Positions 48,051 to 56,457 of a DNA stretch of 64,000 nt are shown in pieces. How positions within the stretch are numbered: position 1 is the stretch's first letter; every line of letters begins with the position of its first letter. The notes beneath the pieces were generated by a model. It was not told the DNA's origin. It saw only the letters and a list, made by a program, of their open reading frames with translations, and searched no databases. The translations under genes were made by a program, and so were the position numbers. The stretch covers positions 1-64,000 of the forward strand of contig JAEWVF010000065.1 in NCBI GenBank assembly GCA_023459215.1, in the 5' to 3' direction. Source of the stretch: Chloroflexota bacterium (GTDB lineage: Bacteria; Chloroflexota; Anaerolineae; Anaerolineales; Villigracilaceae).

Positions 48051-48453
48051 TTTTCAACTCCTTCAAGCGCGGCTTTAGTGTTTTAGCATCTTTTATTTCA
48101 TGTTCCCAAATTCTGATAACTGCCCAGCCATCGCGACTTAATTGCTCATTGTAAGATTCTGCCAACTCAACATTGCGCTTAATCTTTCTTTCCCAGTATT
48201 CGTGATTTGTTTCAGGTAACTTGCGGCGGCAATATGGGCAACCATGCCAGAAGCAACCATCAACAAAAATAGCAATTTTCTGATTAAGAAATGCTATATC
48301 GGGTTTACCTGTAATATTTTTGACGTTCTTTTTCCATCCACTGATTCCCATTCCTGCAAGCATGGCAAAAAGCCTTTTTTCAAGCCTTGTGCCTTTGCTT
48401 TTAACAGCTTGCATTGTTCGTTTTCTCTCATCAGGTTTGAGGTTGTCGCTCAT
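48022..48453 (-). CDS. vsr: Very short patch repair endonuclease
   Basis: A 143-residue Vsr nuclease that nicks next to T:G mismatches formed by deamination of 5-methylcytosine. TMQAVKSKGTRLEKRLFAML, GKPDIAFLNQKIAIFVDGCFWHGCPYC, and YWERKIKRNVE with RIWEHEI are standard Vsr blocks; the PD..(D/E).K part and zinc-binding Cys/His are present. The start at 48453 matches MSDNLKPDERKRTM. It overlaps the methyltransferase gene by 23 bases and the DUF4928 gene by 29, so the three form one unit. Confidence 0.93.
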   Translation of the reverse strand: MSDNLKPDERKRTMQAVKSKGTRLEKRLFAMLAGMGISGWKKNVKNITGKPDIAFLNQKIAIFVDGCFWHGCPYCRRKLPETNHEYWERKIKRNVELAESYNEQLSRDGWAVIRIWEHEIKDAKTLKPRLKELKSGKIETRKP

Positions 48454-49621
48454 GTAATAAAAACCCAACTGGATGCAAAAGCACCTTTTCTGCCAGCGGA
48501 TTCAAGATATTTTCAGCAATCCAAGAGATGGCTGGAACACAAACTGCGTCTCCAAAACCCGTGAGCGCCTGAACGCCATTTATTGAAATGTTATAACTGT
48601 CTGGAACGCCTTGTAAACGGGCGTATTCTCGCGGAGTCATTGCCCGCATTTTTATCTGACCTGCGCCCATTTCTATTAAGAATTGCTTTCCACTGCCGCC
48701 AATTGCAGTGCGCAAACAACCTGATAAATCATCGTCTCGAACTTCTGCTCTTTGCATACCTTCCCGTATTCGACGGTAAAAAGTTCTATATGAAATTTCA
48801 TCTTTCGATTTTAGTTTTTCAACTCTTTCCCTGTGTGTACTAGCCATCATTTCAAGATGCCGATTTACTTCATCTTGAGACCACCAACGTTTATTTGAAT
48901 CATCCAAATTCTCAACAATGTTTGATAATCCTGATTTATTTACTGGCGGCGGTTCGGGAAGTTCGTTATAGAACCAGTGTAAATCTCGATTAGTGTCAAT
49001 GCTTTTCTTTAACTGTTCTGAAAGCAATGATTTTGAACGTTGTAGGATTAAGTCAGGCGATGTTGGCGTAGTCACGAGTTTTGAGCCGATCAAAAAGACG
49101 CGCAAACGGCTTTGTGGCGTAAACCTTAATGCGTCCAAAACAAAAACATCGCAGAAATAACCTAAATCATTTAACGCCTTAACAGTTACTCTGAAATCTT
49201 TCCCGTTATTAGAATGAAGCCAACCCGGTACATTCTCAACCATAACCAAAGGCGGCGCAGAATCGCCTTGAGCTTTCAAAATATTGATAAATCCCCAAAA
49301 CGCGCTTGAATGACTGCCATTAATGACGCCGCTCATATTCCCTGCTAAAGAAAGGTCTACACAAGGAAAAGAACAGGTTGCTAAAGTTGTTGTTGGAATT
49401 TCAGCGGGATTAAGTTTGAAAATATCATCAATTTTGTAGTGTTCTTTTGCGTCAGGAAAGAACTCTTGATACATTTCAAATTTTTTTGGCGCAAAGTCGT
49501 TAGCAAAAACGACTTTCCAGCCAAAAGGCTGTAAGCCCATTCGCACAAGTCCGATACCTGCAAAATATTCCGCTACCGTTAATTGAGTTGTCTCAAATTC
49601 CATTTTTGCCATTCCAATCAT
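48431..49621 (-). CDS. DNA (cytosine-5-)methyltransferase
   Basis: A 396-residue type II C5 methyltransferase. TVAEYFAGIGLVRMGLQPFG is motif I, ATCSFPCVDLSLAG carries the catalytic PC (motif IV), MVENVPGWL the ENV motif VI, FTPQSRLRVFLIGS the QxRxR motif VIII, and MTPREYARLQGVPDSY with GFGDAVCVPAISWIAENI motifs IX-X. The target-recognition part is between about 215 and 320. The recognised DNA sequence cannot be read from this. Starts at 49621, 49612 or 49603 are all possible. It is AT-rich like the two genes behind it and stands at the upstream end of the island. Confidence 0.93.
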   Translation of the reverse strand: MIGMAKMEFETTQLTVAEYFAGIGLVRMGLQPFGWKVVFANDFAPKKFEMYQEFFPDAKEHYKIDDIFKLNPAEIPTTTLATCSFPCVDLSLAGNMSGVINGSHSSAFWGFINILKAQGDSAPPLVMVENVPGWLHSNNGKDFRVTVKALNDLGYFCDVFVLDALRFTPQSRLRVFLIGSKLVTTPTSPDLILQRSKSLLSEQLKKSIDTNRDLHWFYNELPEPPPVNKSGLSNIVENLDDSNKRWWSQDEVNRHLEMMASTHRERVEKLKSKDEISYRTFYRRIREGMQRAEVRDDDLSGCLRTAIGGSGKQFLIEMGAGQIKMRAMTPREYARLQGVPDSYNISINGVQALTGFGDAVCVPAISWIAENILNPLAEKVLLHPVGFLLHERQPQT

Positions 49622-49716
49622 AGAATTTTCGTGCTATGTCTATTATACGTCACAGAAGCGAAGATTTTAAATATGTATTTATTCCGCAAAAGGCAGGCTA
49701 TCACTGAATAACAAAC

Positions 49717-49776
49717 TGGACGGATTTTCACAGATTAAAAAATCCGCGTAAATCCGTCCAATCCGTATCATCTGTG
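49717..49776. repeat. Intergenic inverted repeat between the island and glnS
   Basis: TGGACGGATTT (49717-49727) pairs with AAATCCGTCCA (49750-49760), and CACAGAT (49729-49735) repeats inverted as ATCTGTG (49770-49776). It lies at one edge of the restriction-modification island, with another hairpin class at the other side (46339-46433). Confidence 0.65.
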
Positions 49777-49792
49777 TTCTATTTCGAGAATC

Positions 49793-51496
49793 CTATTTGC
49801 CCTGCGCCTTGGCCCAACTGTCCTTCAACGTCACCGTGCGGTTGAAGACCGGCTGGCCGGGTTTGCTTTCCGGGTCGAGGCAGAAATAGCCGGTGCGCTC
49901 GAATTGGATGTTATCGCCGGGTTTGGCTTCGCCCAGGGCCGGTTCGACAAAGGTGTTTGCCAGCGTGCTGAGCGAGTTGGGATTGAGAATTTCCTCCAGT
50001 TCACCGTCATCGGGCCGCTCGACGCTGAACAACTGCTCATACAGGCGCACTTCCGCCGGCAGGGCGTGTTGGGCCGAAACCCAGTGGATGGTCGATTTGA
50101 CCTTGCGTCCATCGGGAGCATCGCCGCCTTTGGTGGCCGGATCGTAAGTGCAATGGACTTCAGTCACGTTCCCGGCCTCGTCCTTGACCACATGCGTGCA
50201 GGTAATCAGGTAGGCGTAACGCAGGCGCACTTCGTTGCCGGGGAACAGGCGGAAGTATTTCGGTGGGGGCGTTTCGCGGAAATCATCCTGCTCGATGTAG
50301 AGCACCTTCGAGAACGGCACTTTGCGCGTCCCAGCGGCGGGGTCTTCGGGGTTGTTGATGGCTTCCATCTCTTCGCTCTGACCTTCGGGGTAATTGTCGA
50401 TGATCAGTTTGAGCGGATTGAGAACGGCCATGCGGCGCAGGGCGCGCTTGTTCAGTTCGTCGCGAATGACCGCTTCGAATTGGGCCATTTCGACCCAGCT
50501 ATCGTTTTTGGTTTCGCCCAGTCCGGTCACGAAGTTGACAATCGCCTCCGGCGGCACGCCGCGCCGGCGCAAGCCGCGCAGGGTGGTCAGGCGCGGATCG
50601 TCCCAGCCGCGCACCACGCCGGTTTCAACCAGTTTACGCAGTTTGCGCTTGCTCATCATCGCGTAGGTCAGGTTCAGACGTGAAAATTCGATCTGGCGGC
50701 TGGGAAAAGCCTCCAGTTTTTCCAGGAACCACTCGTACAGCGGGCGGTGGATGATGTATTCGTTCGAGCACAGCGAATGGGTCACGCCTTCCATCGAGTC
50801 GTTCTGGCCGTGCGACCAGTCGTACATCGGGTAGATGTGCCATTTGTCGCCGGTGCGGTGATGATGGACGTTCATGATGCGGTACATGACCGGGTCGCGC
50901 AGCAGGATGTTAGGGTGGGCCATGTCGATTTTGGCGCGCAGGACGCGGCTGCCCTCGGGGAATTCCCCGTTTTTCATCCGTTCCAACAGGTCGAGGTTTT
51001 CCTCCACCGGGCGGTTGCGATACGGGGAATCGATGCCCGGCTTGAGCGCGGATTCGGTCTCGCTCCACTTCGTACCTTTGGGCAGCGTGCCACGGCTGGC
51101 GCTCATCTCTTCCTGGGTCTGATCGTCCACATACGCCAAACCCATTTTGATCAGGCGCACCGCCCAATCGTAGAGCAGGTCGAAATAATCGGAGGCAAAG
51201 GTGACTTTCGCCCACTGAATGCCCAACCAGGCGGCATCCGCTTCGATGGCTTCCACGAACTCGGTGCCTTCCTTTGATGGGTTGGTATCGTCGAAGCGCA
51301 GGTACAGTTCGCCGCCGAATTCCTTGGCGGTGAAATAATCGATCAGGAAAGCCTTGCAGTGGCCGATGTGCAGGTAGCCGTTCGGTTCGGGTGGCAGGCG
51401 GGTGCGCACATAGTTAAAACGTCCGTTTTTCAAGTCTTCGGCCACGGCCTCGCGGATGAAGGCGGGGATGCGGCTTGGGGTTTCGTTGGGTTCCAT
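49793..51496 (-). CDS. glnS: Glutaminyl-tRNA synthetase
   Basis: A 567-residue class I synthetase charging tRNA-Gln directly. RLPPEPNGYLHIGHCKAFLI contains the HIGH box near residue 42, and AMMSKRKLRKLV the KMSKS-like box near 272. GWDDPRLTTLRGLRRRGVPPEA, DWSHGQNDSMEGVTHSLCS (start DWSHGQNDSMEG) and the C-terminal anticodon-binding barrels are typical of bacterial GlnRS. The start at 51496 follows AAAGGATGA; the frame upstream is open but not conserved. Bacteria with GlnRS do not need the GatCAB route for tRNA-Gln. It is divergent from the small membrane protein gene at 51641. Confidence 0.96.
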   Translation of the reverse strand: MEPNETPSRIPAFIREAVAEDLKNGRFNYVRTRLPPEPNGYLHIGHCKAFLIDYFTAKEFGGELYLRFDDTNPSKEGTEFVEAIEADAAWLGIQWAKVTFASDYFDLLYDWAVRLIKMGLAYVDDQTQEEMSASRGTLPKGTKWSETESALKPGIDSPYRNRPVEENLDLLERMKNGEFPEGSRVLRAKIDMAHPNILLRDPVMYRIMNVHHHRTGDKWHIYPMYDWSHGQNDSMEGVTHSLCSNEYIIHRPLYEWFLEKLEAFPSRQIEFSRLNLTYAMMSKRKLRKLVETGVVRGWDDPRLTTLRGLRRRGVPPEAIVNFVTGLGETKNDSWVEMAQFEAVIRDELNKRALRRMAVLNPLKLIIDNYPEGQSEEMEAINNPEDPAAGTRKVPFSKVLYIEQDDFRETPPPKYFRLFPGNEVRLRYAYLITCTHVVKDEAGNVTEVHCTYDPATKGGDAPDGRKVKSTIHWVSAQHALPAEVRLYEQLFSVERPDDGELEEILNPNSLSTLANTFVEPALGEAKPGDNIQFERTGYFCLDPESKPGQPVFNRTVTLKDSWAKAQGK

Positions 51497-51575
51497 CGAG
51501 TCATCCTTTTTGCGGGTGATGTTCCGGGTCAAAAACGCTTTTCCAGGTTTGGAAAAACAGTACATCCTGATGTCG

Positions 51576-51597
51576 ATTTGTGACCGGGACGGGTATA
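51576..51597 (+). promoter_or_regulatory. Duplicated promoter-like element, copy 1
   Basis: A 22-base block with TTTGTGACCGGGACGGGTAT, running into TATAAT, lies between glnS and the divergent gene at 51641. The identical block recurs at 53172-53193 as the right arm of a long hairpin. Confidence 0.6.
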
Positions 51598-51640
51598 ATT
51601 TCAATCAAATGATTGCCTATTATACTCTCAGGAGTGAGCC

Positions 51641-51958
51641 ATGAGTAACCCGCCCGAAAAACCAGCCTTCTATGGCACCTATTTTGACCGCGATTCTGTC
51701 CTGCGCCTTGGGCGCTGGACCCGGATTGTGGCCTGGGGGATTTTTGCAGTCTATATTGTCCAGTTTGTCTATGAAACTGGCACAAATCTCTATAACTCGT
51801 TCGTTGGCGGCTATCCGCTTGACTGGTTTTATGTTTTCTTCAATATCAGCCGCCCGTTCCAGGGCGCGATGATTCTGCTCGTCCTGCACATTTTGGCCAG
51901 CGCCCTGCTGATTTTGCTGGACATTGAAGACAATACCCGCCGGGCAGCGCGCAAATAG
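51641..51958 (+). CDS. Small membrane protein, unknown
   Basis: A 105-residue protein with two hydrophobic helices (IVAWGIFAVYIVQFVYETG and GAMILLVLHILASALLILLDI), a polar loop with YNSFVGGYPLDWFYVFFNIS, and a basic tail. CAGGAGTGA precedes the ATG. I do not recognise the family. It is followed after 11 bases by a beta-lactamase-like gene and the two may be co-transcribed. Confidence 0.65.
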   Translation: MSNPPEKPAFYGTYFDRDSVLRLGRWTRIVAWGIFAVYIVQFVYETGTNLYNSFVGGYPLDWFYVFFNISRPFQGAMILLVLHILASALLILLDIEDNTRRAARK

Positions 51959-51969
51959 GGCCGGCGGCG

Positions 51970-53094
51970 ATGAAATTCAAAATAATCCTGATAGTTTTGA
52001 TTATCCTGCTGGTGCTGTGCGTGCTGGCGACCGCCCTGGTCGGTTATTCGAACTTGCGCTATACCTCCCAGAACGCAGTTTTGAAGTACATCAGCCAGCA
52101 CCCCGCGGATATTGCGGTCGCCTGCTTTAATCCGGCCAATCCGCAGGCCGGGTTTTACCACAACACCGATCAGGCCTATCCGCTGGCGTCCACCTTCAAG
52201 GCTGTGATTCTGCTTGGTTATGCCGAGCAGGTTGCGGCTGGGGTTTTGGATCCGCAGCAGGAGATTCCGCTCACAGCGCTGGACGCCTACTATCTGCCCG
52301 GCACCGATGGCGGCGCGCATCCCGAATTTCTTAAAACCCTGGGCGAGGGCCGCACCAGCCTGACCCTGGCCGAAGCGGTGGATGGCATGATGACCTACAG
52401 CTCGAATGCTGCCGCCGATTACGTTCTTTCGCGTCTTGAAACTGTGGATTGGGATGGGCTTTATCGCCGCCTGGGCCTGACGCAAACCAGCCTGCCGCAT
52501 TCCTACCTGGGCCTTTACCTTTACATCAACAACCACGAAACCGGTATCTACGATATGACCTCCCTCGGCCCGGAAGCGACCCTGGCCGAGCAGGTCCGCC
52601 TGGAGCAATTGTTTGTCACCGACCCGGCCTGGCGTGAAGTGGAGTTGATTTATGTTGCCAATTACACCAATCAGGCCGGCTTGGATGTGCAAAAAGATGC
52701 CACTGCCAACTTTGGCGTGCGCTCCAGCGCAGACGATCTTGCCAAAATTATGCTGGCCCTTTATGACGCCCAAAACGAGAGTCTGTCTCCGGCTGCGCGC
52801 GAGGTGGCCCGCCAGTATTTGGAATGGCCGATGCGGCTTAATCCCGACAATGCCAAAACCTTTAAAACCCTGGCGGTTAAAGGCGGCTCCTGGCCGGCAG
52901 TGCTGACCTCCGCCTGGTACGCTGAGCCGCTCGACGCCGAACCGCGCATTCTGGTGGTTCTGTATCGCAACATGCCCGACGATTTCTGGAATGCCTGGGT
53001 GGCCGGTTTTAGCCAGCAGATGCTCGAAGTCAACGTGTTGACCACTGCCAATTGTGACCTGTATGCTGATGCGCTTGCGCCAACCGCGCCCTGA
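51970..53094 (+). CDS. Exported class A beta-lactamase-like serine hydrolase
   Basis: A 374-residue protein anchored or secreted by an N-terminal helix (IILIVLIILLVLCVLATALVG). The DD-peptidase/beta-lactamase fold is seen from residue 60 on: PLASTFKAVILLGYA has the SxxK motif near residue 75, MMTYSSNAAADYV a SxN motif near residue 140, and LAVKGGSWPAVLT a KGG in place of KTG near 300. The active-site set is thus complete in form. It may be a peptidase of cell-wall precursors or a beta-lactamase; the sequence cannot decide. It follows a small membrane protein gene. Confidence 0.8.
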   Translation: MKFKIILIVLIILLVLCVLATALVGYSNLRYTSQNAVLKYISQHPADIAVACFNPANPQAGFYHNTDQAYPLASTFKAVILLGYAEQVAAGVLDPQQEIPLTALDAYYLPGTDGGAHPEFLKTLGEGRTSLTLAEAVDGMMTYSSNAAADYVLSRLETVDWDGLYRRLGLTQTSLPHSYLGLYLYINNHETGIYDMTSLGPEATLAEQVRLEQLFVTDPAWREVELIYVANYTNQAGLDVQKDATANFGVRSSADDLAKIMLALYDAQNESLSPAAREVARQYLEWPMRLNPDNAKTFKTLAVKGGSWPAVLTSAWYAEPLDAEPRILVVLYRNMPDDFWNAWVAGFSQQMLEVNVLTTANCDLYADALAPTAP

Positions 53095-53132
53095 TTTCTG
53101 CGCAGACGGCAAACGGGTTATATAATACCCGC

Positions 53133-53181
53133 GGTCACAAATTGCGCTTTTATGCTTTTGTAAAAAGCGCAATTTGTGACC
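53133..53181. repeat. Perfect 19-bp hairpin after the beta-lactamase-like gene
   Basis: GGTCACAAATTGCGCTTTT (53133-53151) and AAAAGCGCAATTTGTGACC (53163-53181) are exact reverse complements with an 11-base loop. Partial pairing extends outward (CCCG on the left against CGGG on the right). The right arm belongs to the 22-base block shared with 51576-51597. The hairpin could end transcription on the plus strand, though the T run is in the arm. Confidence 0.85.
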
Positions 53182-53219
53182 GGGACGGGTATACTTCATT
53201 GATAATTAGACATCTTGCA

Positions 53220-53330
53220 TAAGTCCTGAGCGGAGCGTCCTTCGACTACGGGCGGCGCAAAATACGCTTCGCCCTCCTCTCAGGGCGGTGATATTTTATA
53301 AAAAAGCGAAGTCGAAGGACATTTACAAGG
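53220..53330. repeat. Dispersed repeat copy before plsX
   Basis: GTCCTGAGCGGAGCGTCCTT begins at about 53223, and GAAGTCGAAGGAC lies near 53308-53320 at the other end, so the segment can close on itself. CCTGAGCGGAG is shared with copies at 31127 and 54412. The stretch 53095-53392 holds this repeat and the hairpin but no gene. Confidence 0.65.
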
Positions 53331-53392
53331 CAACATGTTCACTTTTGCAAGAGGTCTATTGAAAGCAATTCAGCAAACACAGGAGTTATAAA

Positions 53393-54406
53393 ATGACGAT
53401 TATTGCCCTTGATGCCATGGGAAGTGACGAATTCCCGGTCCCGGATGTGACCGGCGCGGTCGATGCCGCCCGCGAATATGGGGTCGAAGTGATCCTGGTC
53501 GGCGACGAAGCCCGGATCAAGCCTGTTCTGGATGGCCTGAATCCGGGCAGCCTGCCGGTGCGGATTGTTCATGCGCCCGAAATGTTGACCATGGAAGATA
53601 AAGGCGTGGCCCTGGCGCTCAAGGCCCGCCGCCCGAACGCCAAAAATTCGATGGCGGTCGGTATCGACCTGGTCAAGAACGGTCAGGCGGATGCTTTTGT
53701 TACCGCTGGCAATACCGGGGCGGCCCTGGCGACAGCCTATTTCCGCCTGGGAACCATCGAGGGCGTGGATTTGCCCGCCCTGGCCCCGGTCTTCCCGACT
53801 GCGACCGGCTCCTGTGTTGTTCTCGATATTGGCGCAAATCCCGATGTCAAGCCGGACAACCTGCGCCAATTCGCCATTATGGGCAGCATCTATGCCGAGA
53901 AAGTGCGCGGGATAAAACAGCCCAAGGTTGGCCTGCTTTCGAACGGTGAGGAAGAAGGCAAAGGCAACAGCCTGGTGCGCGAGGCGACTCCGCTGCTCAA
54001 AGGCGCCGGCCTGAATTTTTTTGGCAATGTCGAGGGCAAGGAAGTGATTGGCGGTAAAGTCGATGTCGCGGTAACGGATGGCTTTACCGGGAATATCATG
54101 CTCAAATCATCCGAAGCGGTTGCCAAATTGATTGTCGATAAGATCAAGGAATCCATCAAAACTGGCGGCCCGCTGGCCCTCCTGGGTGGGATGCTGGTCA
54201 AACCGGCCCTGGGCAAGATCAAGAAACTGCTCGACCCGGCGGAAGAAGGCGCTGCGCCGCTGCTCGGCGTGAACGGACTGGTTTTCATCGGCCATGGCCG
54301 CTCGGATGCATTTGCGATTAAAAACGCCATCCGGGTTGCCAAAAATGCCGCCGAGGCGAAAGTGCTTGCCGCCATGCGGGATGGCGTCGCTGAACGGTTG
54401 CGATAA
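53393..54406 (+). CDS. plsX: Phosphate acyltransferase PlsX
   Basis: A 337-residue enzyme making acyl-phosphate from acyl-ACP for phospholipid synthesis. IIALDAMGSDEFPVPDVTGAV begins the protein; DAFVTAGNTGAALATA, LDIGANPDVKPDNL, KVGLLSNGEEEGKGNSLVRE (GLLSNGEEEGKG), FFGNVEGKEV and DVAVTDGFTGNIMLKSSEA are the characteristic blocks. ACACAGGAG precedes the ATG. With fabF 75 bases downstream it forms a fatty acid and phospholipid set. Confidence 0.96.
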   Translation: MTIIALDAMGSDEFPVPDVTGAVDAAREYGVEVILVGDEARIKPVLDGLNPGSLPVRIVHAPEMLTMEDKGVALALKARRPNAKNSMAVGIDLVKNGQADAFVTAGNTGAALATAYFRLGTIEGVDLPALAPVFPTATGSCVVLDIGANPDVKPDNLRQFAIMGSIYAEKVRGIKQPKVGLLSNGEEEGKGNSLVREATPLLKGAGLNFFGNVEGKEVIGGKVDVAVTDGFTGNIMLKSSEAVAKLIVDKIKESIKTGGPLALLGGMLVKPALGKIKKLLDPAEEGAAPLLGVNGLVFIGHGRSDAFAIKNAIRVAKNAAEAKVLAAMRDGVAERLR

Positions 54407-54407
54407 T

Positions 54408-54455
54408 TCAAACCCTGAGCGGAGTGCTGAACGATAGTGAAGCACGAAGTCGCAG
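54408..54455. repeat. Dispersed repeat copy between plsX and fabF
   Basis: ACCCTGAGCGGAGTGC at about 54412 and GAAGTCGCAGGG at about 54446 are the same ends as in the copies at 31127 and 53223. This copy lies inside a gene run, so it does not fully terminate transcription. Confidence 0.6.
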
Positions 54456-54481
54456 GGCGATTCATAAAGGAATCTTTTTAT

Positions 54482-55729
54482 ATGGATAAAAAACGTGTTG
54501 TTATCACAGGCATGGGGGTTGTTAGTGTTTTAGGCACGGGCCTGGATGCTTTTTGGGATGGTCTTTTGAATGGCCGTTCCGGCATTCGCCGCATCACCCA
54601 GTTCGACGCCAGCCCGTTTCCCTGTCAGATTGCCGGGGAAGTGCCGGATTTTGTCGTCGAAAATTTCATGGATCGTAAGGAAGCCCGCCGCGTGCCGCGT
54701 TCGGCCCAAATGGCTTACGCCGCCGCCAAAATGGCAGTCGACGATTCGGGCCTGCCCACCCCGCTCCCCGAACCGGAACGCTCGGGCGTGGCTTTTGGCA
54801 CGGCCATCGGCGGCATGGATCGTTTTGACGATGGCGTTCGCACTATCCGCGCCCAGGGCTATGACCGCCTGAATCCGTTCACCGTGCCGACCTCCTTGCC
54901 CAATACGGCGGCCTACCTGATTTCGCAGGGATTCCAGTGCCTCGGCCCGACGACAACGATTGGCACGGCCTGCGCCACCGGGACTCAAACTGTGGGCGAG
55001 GGGCTGGAGATGATCCGCCGCGGCGCTGCCGACGTGGTCATTGCCGGCGGCACGGAAGGCTTGATCCAGGATTTTGCGATTGGTGGTTTCTGCGCCATGC
55101 GCGCGCTGCCAACCAACTATAACGATACCCCCGAAAAAGCCTCGCGCCCGTTCGACAAGAACCGCGAGGGTTTCCTCTATTCCGAGGGCGCCGCCGCCCT
55201 GGTACTCGAGTCCCTCGAGCATGCCCTGGCGCGCGGGGCGCGGATTTATGCGGAATTGGCCGGCCAGGCCTCCTCCTCGGATGGTTTCCACATGGCCCAG
55301 CCGGATCCCGAAGCAGCCGGCCCGGCCCGCGCCATGAAGTGGGCCATTGCCGACGCTGGTTTAACTCCTGCGGATATCGATTACATCAATGCGCACGGCA
55401 CATCCACCCCGTTGAACGATATGACCGAGACCCGCGCCATTAAGGCTGTTTTTGGCGAGCGCGCCTACAAGCTGGCGATTTCCTCCATTAAATCGATGAT
55501 TGGCCACGCCATGGGCGCTTCCGGCTCCCTGGAAGCGATTGCCTGCGCCAAGATCATCAGCGAAGGCATCATCACCCCAACCATCAACTATGAAACCCCC
55601 GATCCCGAACTCGATCTGGACTACGTGCCGAACGTGGCCCGCAAGCAGCGGGTTAATGTTGCCCTTTCCAATTCATTTGGCCTGGGCGGGCAGAATGCTT
55701 GTGTTGTCCTGAAACGCTTCGAGAAATAA
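54482..55729 (+). CDS. fabF: Beta-ketoacyl-ACP synthase II
   Basis: A 415-residue condensing enzyme of fatty acid elongation. RVVITGMGVVSVLGTGLDAFW starts the protein; TTTIGTACATGTQTVGEG carries the catalytic Cys near residue 165, YINAHGTSTPLNDMTET the first His near 304, and IKSMIGHAMGASGSLEAIA the second near 342. SNSFGLGGQNACVVL ends the fold. All three catalytic residues are present. The start at 54482 fits AAAGGA upstream. It is followed 17 bases on by a NERD-like gene. Confidence 0.95.
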   Translation: MDKKRVVITGMGVVSVLGTGLDAFWDGLLNGRSGIRRITQFDASPFPCQIAGEVPDFVVENFMDRKEARRVPRSAQMAYAAAKMAVDDSGLPTPLPEPERSGVAFGTAIGGMDRFDDGVRTIRAQGYDRLNPFTVPTSLPNTAAYLISQGFQCLGPTTTIGTACATGTQTVGEGLEMIRRGAADVVIAGGTEGLIQDFAIGGFCAMRALPTNYNDTPEKASRPFDKNREGFLYSEGAAALVLESLEHALARGARIYAELAGQASSSDGFHMAQPDPEAAGPARAMKWAIADAGLTPADIDYINAHGTSTPLNDMTETRAIKAVFGERAYKLAISSIKSMIGHAMGASGSLEAIACAKIISEGIITPTINYETPDPELDLDYVPNVARKQRVNVALSNSFGLGGQNACVVLKRFEK

Positions 55730-55746
55730 ACTTTTAAGGAACCATC

Positions 55747-56457
55747 ATGAAACTTGTCCTCGATGAAAAAATCATCAAACGCAATACCGCCATCGGGCGT
55801 TATTCCAGCCTGGTTGCCCTGCTGATTCTGGGCGGCGGCATGTATGTCACTTTTGCCTATCCCGATCAGGTCACTATTTCTTTTGGCGCGCTCCTGGTTG
55901 GCTTCCTGCTCTCGCAGTTCGGCATCTACTTCGGCAATCGCTGGGGACGCCGTCCGCGCAACGATGAACGCATTACGGCTGCGCTCAAGGGCCTGACCAA
56001 GGATTACACTTTGTATCACTACACCGCCCCTGTTTCGCATTTGCTGGTGGGGCCGGCAGGCGTATGGATTCTCGAACCCTATTACCAGCGCGGCACCATC
56101 AGCTATGAGAAAGGGCGCTGGCGTCAGAAAGGCGGCGGCTTTTTGCTCGCCTACCTCAAGATTTTTGCCCAGGAAGGTCTGGGGCGTCCCGATCTCGAGA
56201 TTGAATCCGATACCGAAAGCCTGAAAAAGTTCCTGCAAAAGCACCTCGGCGAAGAACAGATTCCCCCGATCAAAGCCTTGCTGGTGTTCAGCGATGACCG
56301 CGCCGACCTCCAGGTTCAGGATGCGCCCAATCCAGCCCTGAAACTGGGTGCATTGAAGGAATTTTTCCGCAAAACGGCCAAGTCCGATCCCATGCTGCCA
56401 TCCGATTACAAGCGGGTAATGGATGTTTTGCCCCAGGAATCTGTTGAAGTCAAGTAA
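55747..56457 (+). CDS. Membrane protein with nuclease-related (NERD-like) domain
   Basis: A 236-residue protein. Residues 18-65 hold two hydrophobic helices (SLVALLILGGGMYVTFAY and ISFGALLVGFLLSQFGIYFG). Residues of about 75-200 resemble the NERD domain: RNDERITAALKGLTKDYTLYHY, SHLLVGPAGVWILEPYYQRG and PIKALLVFSDD follow the E..v...L...v..hllvGp.Gvf pattern. NERD domains share a fold with restriction-like nucleases, but the catalytic set is not obvious here. Its last base is the first base of the next start codon. Confidence 0.65.
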   Translation: MKLVLDEKIIKRNTAIGRYSSLVALLILGGGMYVTFAYPDQVTISFGALLVGFLLSQFGIYFGNRWGRRPRNDERITAALKGLTKDYTLYHYTAPVSHLLVGPAGVWILEPYYQRGTISYEKGRWRQKGGGFLLAYLKIFAQEGLGRPDLEIESDTESLKKFLQKHLGEEQIPPIKALLVFSDDRADLQVQDAPNPALKLGALKEFFRKTAKSDPMLPSDYKRVMDVLPQESVEVK

